Positions 33,963 through 43,302 of a stretch of 64,000 nucleotides of DNA are shown here, one piece after another. Source of the DNA: Burkholderia sp. 4M9327F10 (GTDB lineage: Bacteria; Pseudomonadota; Gammaproteobacteria; Burkholderiales; Burkholderiaceae); the NCBI RefSeq assembly GCF_005503145.1, contig NZ_SCNV01000035.1, forward strand, positions 1 to 64,000, written 5' to 3'. The position numbers and the translations under genes were made by a program. Each line of letters opens with the position of its first letter. The stretch's first letter is position 1. The notes beneath the pieces were generated by a model that did no database searches, was not told where the DNA came from, and was given only the letters and a program-made list of their open reading frames with translations.

Positions 33963-35251
33963 TGCGGCTGCCGGAAACGCTCTGGTCGTATTGGCAAACG
34001 CGACGCCTGCGCTTCGCAAGCCGCACGGCGCTCGAACAGTATCAACAGCGCCGCCTGAGCCATTTCATCGAGCAGCACCTGGTGCGCAGCCCGTGGTTCT
34101 CGCAGTATCTCCCGCAGCCGCTGCAAGCATGGCCGCTGATGAACAAGGCGGTGATGATGGAGCACTTCGACCGCATCAACACCGCTGGGCTAAAACTCGA
34201 CGACGTGCTCGCCTGCGCGATGCAGGCGGAACAGTCGCGCGATTTCAAGGCTACCGTGAACGGCTATAGCGTGGGCTTGTCGACTGGCACCTCGGGATCG
34301 CGCGGCGTGTTCGTCGTGAGTCCGCAAGAGCAGGCCAAGTGGGCCGGCGTATTGCTCGCCAAGCTTCTGCCGCGCGGACTCTTTCATGGCGAACGGGTAG
34401 CGCTGTTTCTGCGCGCCAATAACAATCTGTATGCATCGGTGCGCAATCCGTGGCTTTCGTTTGAATTCTTCGATCTGTTCGAACCGTTCGAGTCGCATTT
34501 CGAACGGTTGAACCGCTATGACCCGACCATTGTGGTCGGGCCGGCCCAGGTGTTGCGAAGTCTCGCGCTTGCCACAGCCGCACGACACCTGACGATCAAG
34601 CCCAACAAGGTCATCTCAGGCGCCGAAGTGCTCGATCCGCTCGACAAGGCGCTGATCGGCGCCTCACTCGGAACCGTCGGTGAGGTCTATCAGGCTACCG
34701 AAGGCTTTCTGGCGGCCACGTGTGCCCATGGCACACTGCATCTGAACGAAGCGCATATTCACGTCGAGCCGCAATGGCTCGACGACACGCGCTTTGTCCC
34801 GGTGATTACGGACTTCACGCGCGTCACGCAGCCGATTGTGCGTTACCGGCTGGACGACATTCTGGTGCGGCGCTCGACGCCCTGCCCGTGCAACAGCCGT
34901 GAGATGGCGCTGGAGCGCATCGAAGGACGCTGCGACGACCTGCTGCGCCTGCCGGGTGCAGGCGGTACGGAAGTGGAAGTATTCGCTGATGGCCTGTCGC
35001 GCGCGCTTGCGCAAACCCTGCCGCGCTCCGCCGATTACCGGCTGGTACAAACCGGCCCCGCGTCGCTCGCGCTCTACGTCGATGCAGCGGGTGCGCCGCT
35101 CACGCAGTACCAGGCTGACCTGAACGTCTATCTGGAGCGCGTGGGCGTCGCGGCAGCTCGTCTGCAGTGGGAATTGCACGCGTGCCTGCCCGCAACCGAT
35201 TACAGCGCCAAACGCCGGCGCATTACCCGACGCTACGAGACACGCCGATGA
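33962..35251 (+). CDS. F390 synthetase-related adenylate-forming enzyme
   Basis: A 429-residue protein of the phenylacetate-CoA ligase/coenzyme F390 synthetase-related clade. A Ser/Thr/Gly-rich nucleotide loop STGTSGSRGVFVVS is near residue 105, and further conserved segments are VYQATEGFLA and RIEGRCDDLLRLPG. It should adenylate a carboxylate or related group, possibly to make a CoA or other thioester. No acyl carrier gene is nearby. It is coupled to the PAP2 gene by ATGA. The substrate cannot be told from the sequence. Confidence 0.78.
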   Translation: MRLPETLWSYWQTRRLRFASRTALEQYQQRRLSHFIEQHLVRSPWFSQYLPQPLQAWPLMNKAVMMEHFDRINTAGLKLDDVLACAMQAEQSRDFKATVNGYSVGLSTGTSGSRGVFVVSPQEQAKWAGVLLAKLLPRGLFHGERVALFLRANNNLYASVRNPWLSFEFFDLFEPFESHFERLNRYDPTIVVGPAQVLRSLALATAARHLTIKPNKVISGAEVLDPLDKALIGASLGTVGEVYQATEGFLAATCAHGTLHLNEAHIHVEPQWLDDTRFVPVITDFTRVTQPIVRYRLDDILVRRSTPCPCNSREMALERIEGRCDDLLRLPGAGGTEVEVFADGLSRALAQTLPRSADYRLVQTGPASLALYVDAAGAPLTQYQADLNVYLERVGVAAARLQWELHACLPATDYSAKRRRITRRYETRR

Positions 35252-35910
35252 CCTTGCTTGCTCGCCTGCGGTTCATGGTGCTGGGCTGGGGCTCGGTCGG
35301 CGTGGCCTACACGACTGGCCGCCTGGTCTCCGGCGCCCCGAGCATACTTCCCGAGACCGCGCTCGACCGCCTGATTCCGTTCGACCCGGCAGGAATCTGG
35401 CTGTACCTGTCGTTCTTCCTGCTCGTTCCGCTCGCCTTTCTGACCACCGAGCCGAAGCGCGTGCGCAATCTGGCCCGTTCGATGCAACTGTGCGCACTGG
35501 TATCCGCAATCGTCTTCGTGCTGTGGCCGACCACGCTGGTCTATCCGCGGATTCCGGCCGGCGCAGCAGGCGCGTCTGTGCTGAATGGCCTGATTGCTTC
35601 GGACTCTGCGCAAAACTGTTTTCCCTCATTGCATGGCGCGCTGACCTTGTTGTGTGTCGCGGCACTTTGCAGTCGCCGCAAACCCATGCGCAGTGTGCTT
35701 GCCGTTCTGTGGGGGCTGGGCATCGGCTGGTCGGTAATCCAGACACGCCGTCACCTCGCGATCGATCTCGGCGCCGGAGTCTTGCTCGGTTGCGCGAGCG
35801 GCTGCCTCGTTGCGTATGTACGTCGGCGGCGCGGATCGTCCATGGCTGTCACGTCTACCCACGCCAACGCCAACGCCGCGTTCGAGAGCCCCCTGGAAAG
35901 CGAATCATGA
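35248..35910 (+). CDS. PAP2-family membrane phosphatase
   Basis: A 220-residue protein with about five transmembrane helices and PAP2-type motifs: CFPSLHGALTLL (motif 2) and TRRHLAIDLGAGVLLG (motif 3, His and Asp of the catalytic site). The usual KxxxxxxRP motif 1 is not clear. Such enzymes remove phosphate from lipid phosphates or isoprenyl diphosphates at the membrane. ATG 35248 overlaps the previous stop; a longer frame from 35167 is a read-through. A second ATGA links it to the sterol-desaturase-like gene. Confidence 0.78.
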   Translation: MTLLARLRFMVLGWGSVGVAYTTGRLVSGAPSILPETALDRLIPFDPAGIWLYLSFFLLVPLAFLTTEPKRVRNLARSMQLCALVSAIVFVLWPTTLVYPRIPAGAAGASVLNGLIASDSAQNCFPSLHGALTLLCVAALCSRRKPMRSVLAVLWGLGIGWSVIQTRRHLAIDLGAGVLLGCASGCLVAYVRRRRGSSMAVTSTHANANAAFESPLESES

Positions 35911-37031
35911 ATGCAATGGCCGTTCCGTTCCTCATCACGCTGGCCTGCGTGCTGGTGGAGTTGTGGTACTCGCATGCAAAGCGCGGTGTGGCCATTCCGT
36001 GGCGCGACGTGATCCTGAATCTGAACTCCGGGCATATCCTGATGTGGTTCTTCAGGGGCGTCGAAGTCGCCGTGTTTGCGTGGATTCTCACGCACTTCAG
36101 CCTGCACTGGCTCGATCGCTGGCATCCCGCTGCCGTGTGGCTCTTTGCGATCCTCGCGTGGGACCTTGGGTTCTACTGGATGCATCGGCTGCATCACTCG
36201 TTCGCGGTGCTGTGGGCTGTTCACGTCGTGCATCATGAAGGCGAGCACTTCAATCTCTCGCTAGGCATCCGTAACTCGTGGTACTCGTCGCTCACCACGT
36301 TGCCGTTTACTTCGATTCCGCTGGCGCTGATAGGCGTGCCGCTCGAGATCTTCATCGCCGTGTCGACGCTGCACTACACGGTGCAGTTCTATAACCACAA
36401 CGGCATCGTGGGCCGCTCCGGATGGCTGGACCGGTTCCTGGTGACGCCCGCCAATCATCGCGTGCATCACGGGCACAACCGCGAGTATCGCGACCGCAAT
36501 TTCGGCGGCACCTTCCTGATCTGGGACAAGCTGTTCGGCACGTTTCAGCGTGAACTGCCAGGTGTGCCGATCGAGTACGGCGTCGCCACGCCCACTGCTT
36601 CGACCAATCCGTTCTGGGCGAACACGGTGCCGGTGCTGCGCTACGCCGGCCTGCGCCTGCCGCGCCTCACCGGTGGGCGGCGCCTGGCCGTGTCCGACGC
36701 CGTCATCGCGACCGGCGGCCTGTTGCTCTTCGGTATCGTCACCTACTATGTGCATCGCAACGGTACGTGGCCCGGATTCGGGCAACCAGTGTTCTTCGCG
36801 CTGATCTTCGCCGGCACGCTCGCGCTGGGCGGCATGTCGGATGGGCGCCGCTGGGGTGTCGTGGGCTGGCTCGCAATCGCGGCGCTGTCGTTGGGTGTCA
36901 TGCCGCTGTGCTTCGGTCTGCGCGATCCGCTCGGCTTGAGCTTGCTCGCGGCCTTCCTCGTCCATAGTGTCGTGGTCGCAATCGTCACGCTGCGTCTTCA
37001 GGAGAAAGCAACTCCGTATGTCCAAACCTGA
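35907..37031 (+). CDS. Sterol desaturase/fatty acid hydroxylase-family membrane protein
   Basis: A 374-residue protein with several transmembrane helices and the eight-His pattern of the family: HRLHH, HVVHHEGEH and HRVHHGHN, which hold a di-iron centre. After ~270 residues a further set of three to four hydrophobic helices extends the usual length. It would hydroxylate or desaturate a lipid in the membrane. ATG 35907 overlaps the PAP2 stop by four bases; the open frame back to 35490 lies inside that gene. The 3' end overlaps the next gene by 14 bases. Confidence 0.82.
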   Translation: MNAMAVPFLITLACVLVELWYSHAKRGVAIPWRDVILNLNSGHILMWFFRGVEVAVFAWILTHFSLHWLDRWHPAAVWLFAILAWDLGFYWMHRLHHSFAVLWAVHVVHHEGEHFNLSLGIRNSWYSSLTTLPFTSIPLALIGVPLEIFIAVSTLHYTVQFYNHNGIVGRSGWLDRFLVTPANHRVHHGHNREYRDRNFGGTFLIWDKLFGTFQRELPGVPIEYGVATPTASTNPFWANTVPVLRYAGLRLPRLTGGRRLAVSDAVIATGGLLLFGIVTYYVHRNGTWPGFGQPVFFALIFAGTLALGGMSDGRRWGVVGWLAIAALSLGVMPLCFGLRDPLGLSLLAAFLVHSVVVAIVTLRLQEKATPYVQT

Positions 37032-37863
37032 GATCCGCCGCCGCGACCTCGATTTCCCGATGAGCGACGATATCCCCGTCCACTGGCTGGACGGCGAATG
37101 CCATATCACGCGCTACTACGACTCCCTGTCGATCATGTTTCCGGAAGGGGAGCGCGCCTTCATCGAAAGCGTCTGCCTGTTTCGCGACGGCATCGCACCC
37201 GGCACGCCGTTAGCTCGGGAAGTGGCCGGGTTCATCGGCCAGGAGGCGATCCACCGGCGTGAGCATCAACGCTATAACGCTCGCCTTGCAGCGCAGGGCG
37301 CGCCGATCGACGCGCTCGAGCACAAGGTTGCCCGCCAGCAGGAAATTGCGCGCCGCTATCTTCCGGGTCGCGTACGGCTGGCCATCACGATCTGTCTTGA
37401 ACACTTCACCGCGATGCTGGCAGACCAGATGCTGCGACACCCGGCCACCCTGAAGGGCGCAGATCCGCGCATGAGCCGCATCTGGCTCTGGCACGCCGTG
37501 GAAGAAACCGAGCACAAGGGTGTCGCCTTCGATGTTTTCACATCGGCGATCCGCAATCCGGTTGCGCGCTACGCGTTGCGCTGCGCGGCTATGCTGTGGG
37601 TCACCGCCATCTTTACGATGCTCGCATGGAGTCTGACGATAAGCCTCGTCAAACACGACCGGCGTCTCACCGACTGGCGCGGCTGGGGGAGACTGCTGCG
37701 TTATCACTTCGGCTCGCCTGGGCCGCTCAGGCGCATCGCGCCGCACTGGCTCGCGTGGTTCGCGCCTGGCTTTCACCCCTGGCAACACGATAATCGCGAA
37801 CTCGTGCGCGCGGCTTACCGGAATGAAGACGTACCGTGGAGCAACAGCCGCGAGGGAGTGTAG
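37018..37863 (+). CDS. Predicted metal-dependent hydrolase (PF10118-like)
   Basis: A 281-residue protein of the family annotated as 'metal-dependent hydrolase' (PF10118). It has a ferritin-like pattern of Glu/His pairs: GQEAIHRREHQ near 75 and VEETEHKG near 165, enough for a dinuclear metal site; the true reaction may be oxidative rather than hydrolytic. One hydrophobic segment near 195-215 suggests membrane contact. It overlaps the sterol-desaturase-like gene by 14 bases and is the last gene of the operon. Function unknown. Confidence 0.75.
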   Translation: MSKPEIRRRDLDFPMSDDIPVHWLDGECHITRYYDSLSIMFPEGERAFIESVCLFRDGIAPGTPLAREVAGFIGQEAIHRREHQRYNARLAAQGAPIDALEHKVARQQEIARRYLPGRVRLAITICLEHFTAMLADQMLRHPATLKGADPRMSRIWLWHAVEETEHKGVAFDVFTSAIRNPVARYALRCAAMLWVTAIFTMLAWSLTISLVKHDRRLTDWRGWGRLLRYHFGSPGPLRRIAPHWLAWFAPGFHPWQHDNRELVRAAYRNEDVPWSNSREGV

Positions 37864-37927
37864 AGGCGCGAGGCGGCGGGTGTGGGAGCCTTCTCGGCGC
37901 TTCAGTCGAACTTCGTCAATCCGCCGA

Positions 37928-38884
37928 TCAAGCCGCGCCTCGACGCTCGTCGAGAAACACGTCAATCTGCCTCGCATCCGGAGCCGTCGCCGGACCGTGG
38001 CGCGTTACGGCCAACGCCGCTGCTGCGTTGGCACGCGTAGCCGCTGTACGTGCGTCTGCGCCGCTCGCCAGCAAGGCGAGAAATACACCGGTATGAGCAT
38101 CGCCGGCGCCATTGGTGTCGACTGCATCCACCGCGAAACCGGGCACATGATCGCGCTGTCTCGATGCGCGTATCTCGCAGCCGTGTGCGCCGTCGCGCAC
38201 CACCGTCAAGGCATCGTCCGGCAAGCGGGCCGCGATGGCTTCAAACGCTGCGTCGAGGTCGTCTGTCGTGGCAAAACGCAATGCCTCCAGCCGGTTGCTC
38301 GTCCAGATCGACACGCGGACCAACACACGCTCCAGCAGCGCGCCGTCAATCGCATCGACGAGCGGGCCGGGATCGAATGCGACCCTCGTCCCGGCGGGCA
38401 ACTGTTCCAGCCACGCAACCAGCACTTCAGCCTTGTCCGCGAGCATCAGGCTATACCCGCTTACATAGACGATATCGTGTTGTGTCACCTGCAAGCCATC
38501 CAGCACGCTGCGTTCAAGCACACCTTCCGCACCGATATGCGAGACGAAGGTGCGCTCAGCACGTGCGTCGACAAGCGCCACACATAAGCCCGTGTCCTCG
38601 CCCGCCACTTGCGGAGCGGCGATCTCCACGCCCTCTTTCACCAGCGCCTCGCGGGCCATCGTGCCGAAACGCCCGCTTCCATGACCGCCGGCATACACCA
38701 CGCGCATATGGCTGCGACGCGCCGCTGCCATCACATTGAAGCCGCCGCCGACTTCGAAACATGCATTGGCCGCGAGCACGTCGCCCCCCGGCGCAGGCAG
38801 TGCGTCGATCTGCATGACGAGATCGACGATCACCTGGCCGGTATGAATCAATCGGCATACCTTCGCGGGAGCTGCCTGAATCAT
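37928..38884 (-). CDS. PfkB-family sugar/nucleoside kinase (YegV-like)
   Basis: A 318-residue ribokinase-fold kinase with GGGFNVMAAAR near the N-terminus and the catalytic DTNGAGDAHTGVF near 255, where the last Asp is the general base. It phosphorylates a sugar or nucleoside. ATG 38884 overlaps the permease stop by four bases; the longer frame to 39082 is inside that gene. With the ADP-ribosylglycohydrolase and GntR genes it matches the set yegV-yegU-yegW of E. coli. The substrate is not known in either case. Confidence 0.82.
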   Translation of the reverse strand: MIQAAPAKVCRLIHTGQVIVDLVMQIDALPAPGGDVLAANACFEVGGGFNVMAAARRSHMRVVYAGGHGSGRFGTMAREALVKEGVEIAAPQVAGEDTGLCVALVDARAERTFVSHIGAEGVLERSVLDGLQVTQHDIVYVSGYSLMLADKAEVLVAWLEQLPAGTRVAFDPGPLVDAIDGALLERVLVRVSIWTSNRLEALRFATTDDLDAAFEAIAARLPDDALTVVRDGAHGCEIRASRQRDHVPGFAVDAVDTNGAGDAHTGVFLALLASGADARTAATRANAAAALAVTRHGPATAPDARQIDVFLDERRGAA

Positions 38885-40320
38885 GCTGTCTTCCAGTTTT
38901 TTGCCGAATGGCGTGCGCCGCCCAGGCTTGCATAGACGCCTGCTGCGATCACGAAAGTGACAATCCAGCCAAGGCCATTGCGGCCGAGCCACGAGTTGGC
39001 GAATACGCCATGAATGGCGCCGGTCGACAGGAAGCAGAACCCGAGCACGATGGCGAGCGCCCATGCACTCAAGGCACGCCACTCGACGCCGCCTTTGTAC
39101 CAGTATGCGCTACGCGGCGAGACATCCAGCAGATCAGTTGCCAGGTATTCCTGACGATGGATCAGGTCGACCACAAAAATCCCGACCCACGCCGTAATCG
39201 GCACAGCCAGCAACGAGATAAAGCCGATAAACGGACCATAAAAGCTGCCGGCGATCAGCATAAAGTAGATCGAGCCGCTGAAGATCACCACCACGTCCAC
39301 CACCACCGCCTGAACCCGTTTGACTTTGAGGCCGAGCGTCAGCGTCGTGAGGCCCGCCGAATAGACTGAGAGGTAGTTGGAAAGCAGCAAGCCGCCGAAC
39401 GCCGTGATCAGATAAGGGATCGCCATCCAGGTCGGCAACATGTCGCGGATCGCGGCAATCGGATCGGAGGTCGATGCGAGCTGATCGTTGCCGACCGCCA
39501 GCAACGCGCCAAGCGTGACCAGCAGAATCAGCGGAATGCCTGCGCCGAATGCGGCCGAGGCCACCAGAGCCGGACCCTTGACCGACGGCGCCTGATAGCG
39601 CGACATGTCCGCGCCCGCATTTGCCCAGCCAATCCCGGTGCCGGCCGCAATCGTGCCGATGCCGATGATGACCGCGCTGAGCGGCGCCGGTGCGACATGG
39701 AATACGCTGTGCCAATCGATGCGCGTGGCGAGAAAACCGGCCACCACCAAGTTGAGCACCCCGAACACATAGGTGGACCACTTCTGGATCACCAGCAGCG
39801 TGGCATGGCCGAAGCCCGAGACGATGAGCGTCAGCACGACGAACACGGCAATGAACACGAGTGTGAGTACCGGCGCCTGGGTGGCCTGCGCAGGCGTGCC
39901 GAACAGAATGGTTGCGAGCGAGAGGAGCACGTAGGCAGCCGTGGTGGTGTTGACCGTCTCCCAGCCGAGCCGCGACAGCAGCGAGACGATGGTCGGGCCA
40001 ATGTTGCCGCGCACCCCGAAAATGGCCCGCGACAGGGTGAGACTCGGAGCGTGACCGCGCCGTCCGGCAATCGAGATCACACCGACAATCGCGAACGATC
40101 CCGCCGCGCCGATAATCGCGACCAGCGCCGCTTGCCAGATCGCCAGATGCTGGAAGGCGACGAGGGTTGCGCCGAGCGGCAGGCCGAGAATGCTGATGTT
40201 GGCCGCGAACCAGACCCAGAAGAGCTGGCGCGGATGTCCACTGCATTCACCAAGCGGTACCGGTTCGATACCGCGCGTCTCGACTTGGCGAGCGCTGTTT
40301 GACGGGCGTGACGAAGCCAT
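38881..40320 (-). CDS. NCS1-family nucleobase/nucleoside permease
   Basis: A 479-residue transporter with about twelve transmembrane helices. It resembles cytosine permeases of the NCS1 family (LGWETVNTTTAAYVL, GTGIGWANAGADMSRY). It imports a nucleobase or nucleoside by proton or sodium symport. ATG 40320 (ASSRPSNSARQ) was chosen; the frame extends to 40431 without a ribosome site. In E. coli the corresponding locus has an unrelated MFS nucleoside transporter (YegT), so this is a replacement of the transporter in the same gene set. Confidence 0.82.
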   Translation of the reverse strand: MASSRPSNSARQVETRGIEPVPLGECSGHPRQLFWVWFAANISILGLPLGATLVAFQHLAIWQAALVAIIGAAGSFAIVGVISIAGRRGHAPSLTLSRAIFGVRGNIGPTIVSLLSRLGWETVNTTTAAYVLLSLATILFGTPAQATQAPVLTLVFIAVFVVLTLIVSGFGHATLLVIQKWSTYVFGVLNLVVAGFLATRIDWHSVFHVAPAPLSAVIIGIGTIAAGTGIGWANAGADMSRYQAPSVKGPALVASAAFGAGIPLILLVTLGALLAVGNDQLASTSDPIAAIRDMLPTWMAIPYLITAFGGLLLSNYLSVYSAGLTTLTLGLKVKRVQAVVVDVVVIFSGSIYFMLIAGSFYGPFIGFISLLAVPITAWVGIFVVDLIHRQEYLATDLLDVSPRSAYWYKGGVEWRALSAWALAIVLGFCFLSTGAIHGVFANSWLGRNGLGWIVTFVIAAGVYASLGGARHSAKNWKTA

Positions 40321-40369
40321 CTGAGTCGAATCTCCAGATTGAAGGAAACTGCCGAAACGGACCTGCGCG

Positions 40370-41407
40370 TCAGTCGGTGCGGGCGCGCAGTCCAAGCAAA
40401 CGGTCGGCCAGCGGATCGAGATCGAGCGCATTCACGCGCCGAATCGTCGCCACCGGCTCGGCTGGCAGCGCGTCGTAGCCCGAGCACGCGCCCAGAATCG
40501 CACCGAGCATCGCCGCGATTGTGTCGGTATCGCCGCCCAGGCTCGCGGCCGCGCCCAATGCGGCCTCGATCGAGCCGCCACGGCGCTCGGCGTCGACCGC
40601 GAGCGCAAAGGTAGCGACCACCGATTCCTGCGACGCAACCGAAGTGCCGATCACGTCGTAAATCACATCCGCGACATCCTGCTCCGCGCAGCCGCGGATC
40701 AACTCACGCGCATGGCGCAGACGCGGGGCAATCTTTCCGCCGGCCACCCAGAAGCCGCGGCTCGCCGCCTGCTCCGCCATCTCGATCCCCGCTTCGAGCG
40801 CCACCGCCAGGCTCGCGCCATTCACGCCCGCCGACACCGCCGCCGCAACCGCCGCCGCGCTGGCAATACCGAGCGTGGTGTGATGCGTGACGATGCACGA
40901 CTGCACCACCGCGTCGATAAAGCGCTCGCGCTGCCTGAGATCGAACGCAATGCCGACCGGCGTCACGCGCATCGCCGCGCCGTTGGTGGTGCCGAAGCGC
41001 CCGGTACGCAACGGATCTTCTCCAGCAGCAATACGTTCGATCGCCTGTTTGGTGGACGGTCCAAGCAGGTCGAGCGAGCCACGCGCTTTCATCGACGCTT
41101 CCCACTCCATCAACGCGTGCGCGAACGCCCTGGGTTCGATCGTGCCGTTACCCTCGACCAGAAGCTCGGCCACCAGCACCGCCTGCTCGGTGTCGTCGGT
41201 AATCGAGCCGGCCGGCAAACCGGGGGCGATGGGCTGATCGGCAAACGCACTCTCCAGCTTGCCGATCCGTCCAAACTGTTCGGCAATCCGCTCGCGGCTT
41301 AGCGATTGCGTCGGCATGCCGTAGGCATCACCGAGGGCAAGGCCATAAAACGCGCCACGCGCACGGTCCGTCCACTCGGGGTGGGTCAAATGCAAAGACG
41401 AAGACAT
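40370..41407 (-). CDS. ADP-ribosylglycohydrolase family protein (YegU-like)
   Basis: A 345-residue ADP-ribosylglycohydrolase-fold protein. The two metal-binding signatures are visible: SITDDTEQAVLVAE near 70 and GGDTDTIAAMLGAI near 300. Such enzymes cleave N-glycosidic bonds of ADP-ribose adducts or, in catabolic settings, of nucleoside-like compounds. ATG 41407 overlaps the GntR stop by four bases. Its place between a regulator, a permease and a kinase suggests cleavage of an imported glycoside (inference). Confidence 0.83.
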   Translation of the reverse strand: MSSSLHLTHPEWTDRARGAFYGLALGDAYGMPTQSLSRERIAEQFGRIGKLESAFADQPIAPGLPAGSITDDTEQAVLVAELLVEGNGTIEPRAFAHALMEWEASMKARGSLDLLGPSTKQAIERIAAGEDPLRTGRFGTTNGAAMRVTPVGIAFDLRQRERFIDAVVQSCIVTHHTTLGIASAAAVAAAVSAGVNGASLAVALEAGIEMAEQAASRGFWVAGGKIAPRLRHARELIRGCAEQDVADVIYDVIGTSVASQESVVATFALAVDAERRGGSIEAALGAAASLGGDTDTIAAMLGAILGACSGYDALPAEPVATIRRVNALDLDPLADRLLGLRARTD

Positions 41408-42135
41408 CAGAATTCCAGGTGTAGTGCAAAAAACGCCGGATCCAGCAGGCTCACGACGTACTCGATGATGCGGTCCTCGCGGTCGCGCGTGAGCCGTCGC
41501 GAACGCAGAAACGATGTGCCGGCGCGGCGCTTGAGCAGGCGCGCATCGGCCGCTTCGAGGCCAATCACTTCGGCCCACTGCTCGCCGTGATGCGGCACCA
41601 TGCCGTGCTCGATCAGCGTGCGGTTCAACGAACCGCCTGCCAGCCCTTGCAGCGGCAACGCAGCAAGCTCTTCGCTGAACGGCAGACGGCTGCGCTCCAG
41701 CGAGATGCATTGCGCCTCGGCGCCGATCACGCGCATGCGGTCGATCGCCACAAAGGTCGAGCGCTTGAGCTTCAGTTGCTGTGCAAGCATCTCGTCTTCG
41801 ACCAGCGCAATCTGCAGCACGCGGGTCTGGGCGCCGCCCTCCGCTTTTTCAATGGCGGTGGTCCAGCCAAGCGTGCCATCGAGCGTCTGGCCGTTGAATG
41901 TCACAAACGACCCGATGCCACCCTTGCGCGTAATCAGCCCGCCGTTGGTCAGCAGGTCGAGTCCCTTGCGCACCGTGTTGCGGCTCACCGCGAAGCGCTC
42001 GACCAGTTCGTGCTCGCTTTCAAGCTGTTGCCCGAACGGCAGGCGTCCGCTCAGAATTTCCTGCTCGATCGTGGCGGCTACCATATGCGCCTTCGAGCGC
42101 CCGACTTCCGCGCTCTTTACTGCCCGTTTCACCAT
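41407..42135 (-). CDS. GntR/HutC-family transcriptional regulator (YegW-like)
   Basis: A 242-residue regulator: winged helix (FGQQLESEHELVERFAVSRNTVRKGLDLL, about 30-60) and a UTRA effector domain (about 85-235). ATG 42135 was chosen because CAGGAG precedes it; the frame to 42210 has no ribosome site. It probably controls this operon and the porin gene through the two ACATGT-N4-ACATGT-like sites at 42199 and 43303, responding to the transported ligand or its phosphate. Confidence 0.85.
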   Translation of the reverse strand: MVKRAVKSAEVGRSKAHMVAATIEQEILSGRLPFGQQLESEHELVERFAVSRNTVRKGLDLLTNGGLITRKGGIGSFVTFNGQTLDGTLGWTTAIEKAEGGAQTRVLQIALVEDEMLAQQLKLKRSTFVAIDRMRVIGAEAQCISLERSRLPFSEELAALPLQGLAGGSLNRTLIEHGMVPHHGEQWAEVIGLEAADARLLKRRAGTSFLRSRRLTRDREDRIIEYVVSLLDPAFFALHLEF

Positions 42136-42198
42136 CTTGCGGCTCCTGTGCCTGGGAAGACCCGGCCATCGCGGCGACCGGACCTTTACTCGAAAAGC

Positions 42199-42214
42199 AC
42201 AAGTATGCACATGT
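42199..42214. promoter_or_regulatory. Candidate GntR operator before the gntR gene
   Basis: ACAAGT-ATGC-ACATGT is an inverted repeat with one mismatch. It has the same half-site and spacing as the perfect site upstream of the porin gene (43305-43320), and lies 64 bases before the gntR start. Confidence 0.6.
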
Positions 42215-42219
42215 TTTCC

Positions 42220-43236
42220 TTAAAAGCGCTGCACGATGCCCAGCTGAAATCCGCGCGCATCCGCGCCGGGGTAGGCGAGCGGCAGCCCGGCATTGGCCGA
42301 GCCCGCCAGCCGGTATTCCGCCTGGCCGCGGTTTTGCAGGAACGAGAGCGCGCTGTAGATGGTCGTGCGCTTGGACAATGTATAGGTGTAAAGCGCGGCT
42401 ACCTGGCTCGCGTTGTTGCCCTGTCCGGTTTCGTCGTGCAGATAGGTGTAGCCGAACGCGAGGGCGCTCGACGCCGTGAACTGATACAGCGCCGATGCGC
42501 CGTACACGTTCACATCCAGATCGATATCGGCCCACTTCGAACCGCTCCATCCCGCGTAAAGCGTCGCCTTGCCGATCTGATACGAGAGCCCCGCCTCCTC
42601 GGTCCGGTCCGTCGCGCTGCCGTCCGCGCTCTTCACGGCTTGCACGGCGAACACGGCGGCGACCGGTCCGCGCGAATACGTGACATCGGCCTGGTAGCTC
42701 GAGCCCGGCGAGCGGAACCCGCCCGCATCGCCAAGACCCGCGTAGAGACTGAACTGCAGGCCGGCCAGCGTCGGCGATGTATAGGAGACCGTATTGCTCG
42801 TGCGCACCGTATAGGTCATCAGATTACTGAAGCCCGATGCCTGAGTCGAAGCGCCGAACGCGTCGAGGCCACCCTGATCGTTGAACAGCGGCGAGTTCTG
42901 GCGGCCGGCGCGCAGTTCGCCCCAGCCGCCGGATACGCCAACCCAGGCAGCGCGATTGAACAGGCTGCCCGGCGAGGCAAACGTGCCGTCGTTGGGGTTG
43001 AAACCGTTCTGCAGATCGAAGTTGATATGGTTGCCGCCGCCGATGTCCTCGGTGCCGCGCAGGCCGAAACGGCTCGCCCATTGTCCCGACGAGCCGAGCG
43101 CGCCGGTGTAGCCGCTGCCCGTGTTCACCACCTGGACGAATTCGTCCAGGATGCCGTACAGGGTGACGCCCGAATCCGCGTGCGCGGCAGGTGCGAGGCA
43201 AATCAGCATTACAGCGGCCGGCAGGCGAATGTTCAT
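42220..43236 (-). CDS. Gram-negative porin (Burkholderia type)
   Basis: A 338-residue outer-membrane porin. The signal peptide (NIRLPAAVMLICLAPAAHA) is followed by DSGVTLYGILDEF, the usual first strand of Burkholderia porins, and the chain ends with the terminal aromatic RF needed for BAM recognition. ATG 43236 was chosen as it starts the signal peptide; the open frame to 43401 is not coding-like. It lies 84 bases upstream of gntR in the same direction and shares an operator, so it probably lets the operon's substrate across the outer membrane. Confidence 0.87.
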   Translation of the reverse strand: MNIRLPAAVMLICLAPAAHADSGVTLYGILDEFVQVVNTGSGYTGALGSSGQWASRFGLRGTEDIGGGNHINFDLQNGFNPNDGTFASPGSLFNRAAWVGVSGGWGELRAGRQNSPLFNDQGGLDAFGASTQASGFSNLMTYTVRTSNTVSYTSPTLAGLQFSLYAGLGDAGGFRSPGSSYQADVTYSRGPVAAVFAVQAVKSADGSATDRTEEAGLSYQIGKATLYAGWSGSKWADIDLDVNVYGASALYQFTASSALAFGYTYLHDETGQGNNASQVAALYTYTLSKRTTIYSALSFLQNRGQAEYRLAGSANAGLPLAYPGADARGFQLGIVQRF

Positions 43237-43302
43237 GATGGGCGATGTCGGGTGGGCAGATCGCGGGTACGACTGCCTGTTCCTTTTTGCATGCCTTAAA
43301 AA

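Noticed and set aside
41587..43299. 570-codon plus-strand frame over gntR and porin genes
   Set aside because: It crosses two well-supported minus-strand genes and the gap between them, and its product matches nothing.
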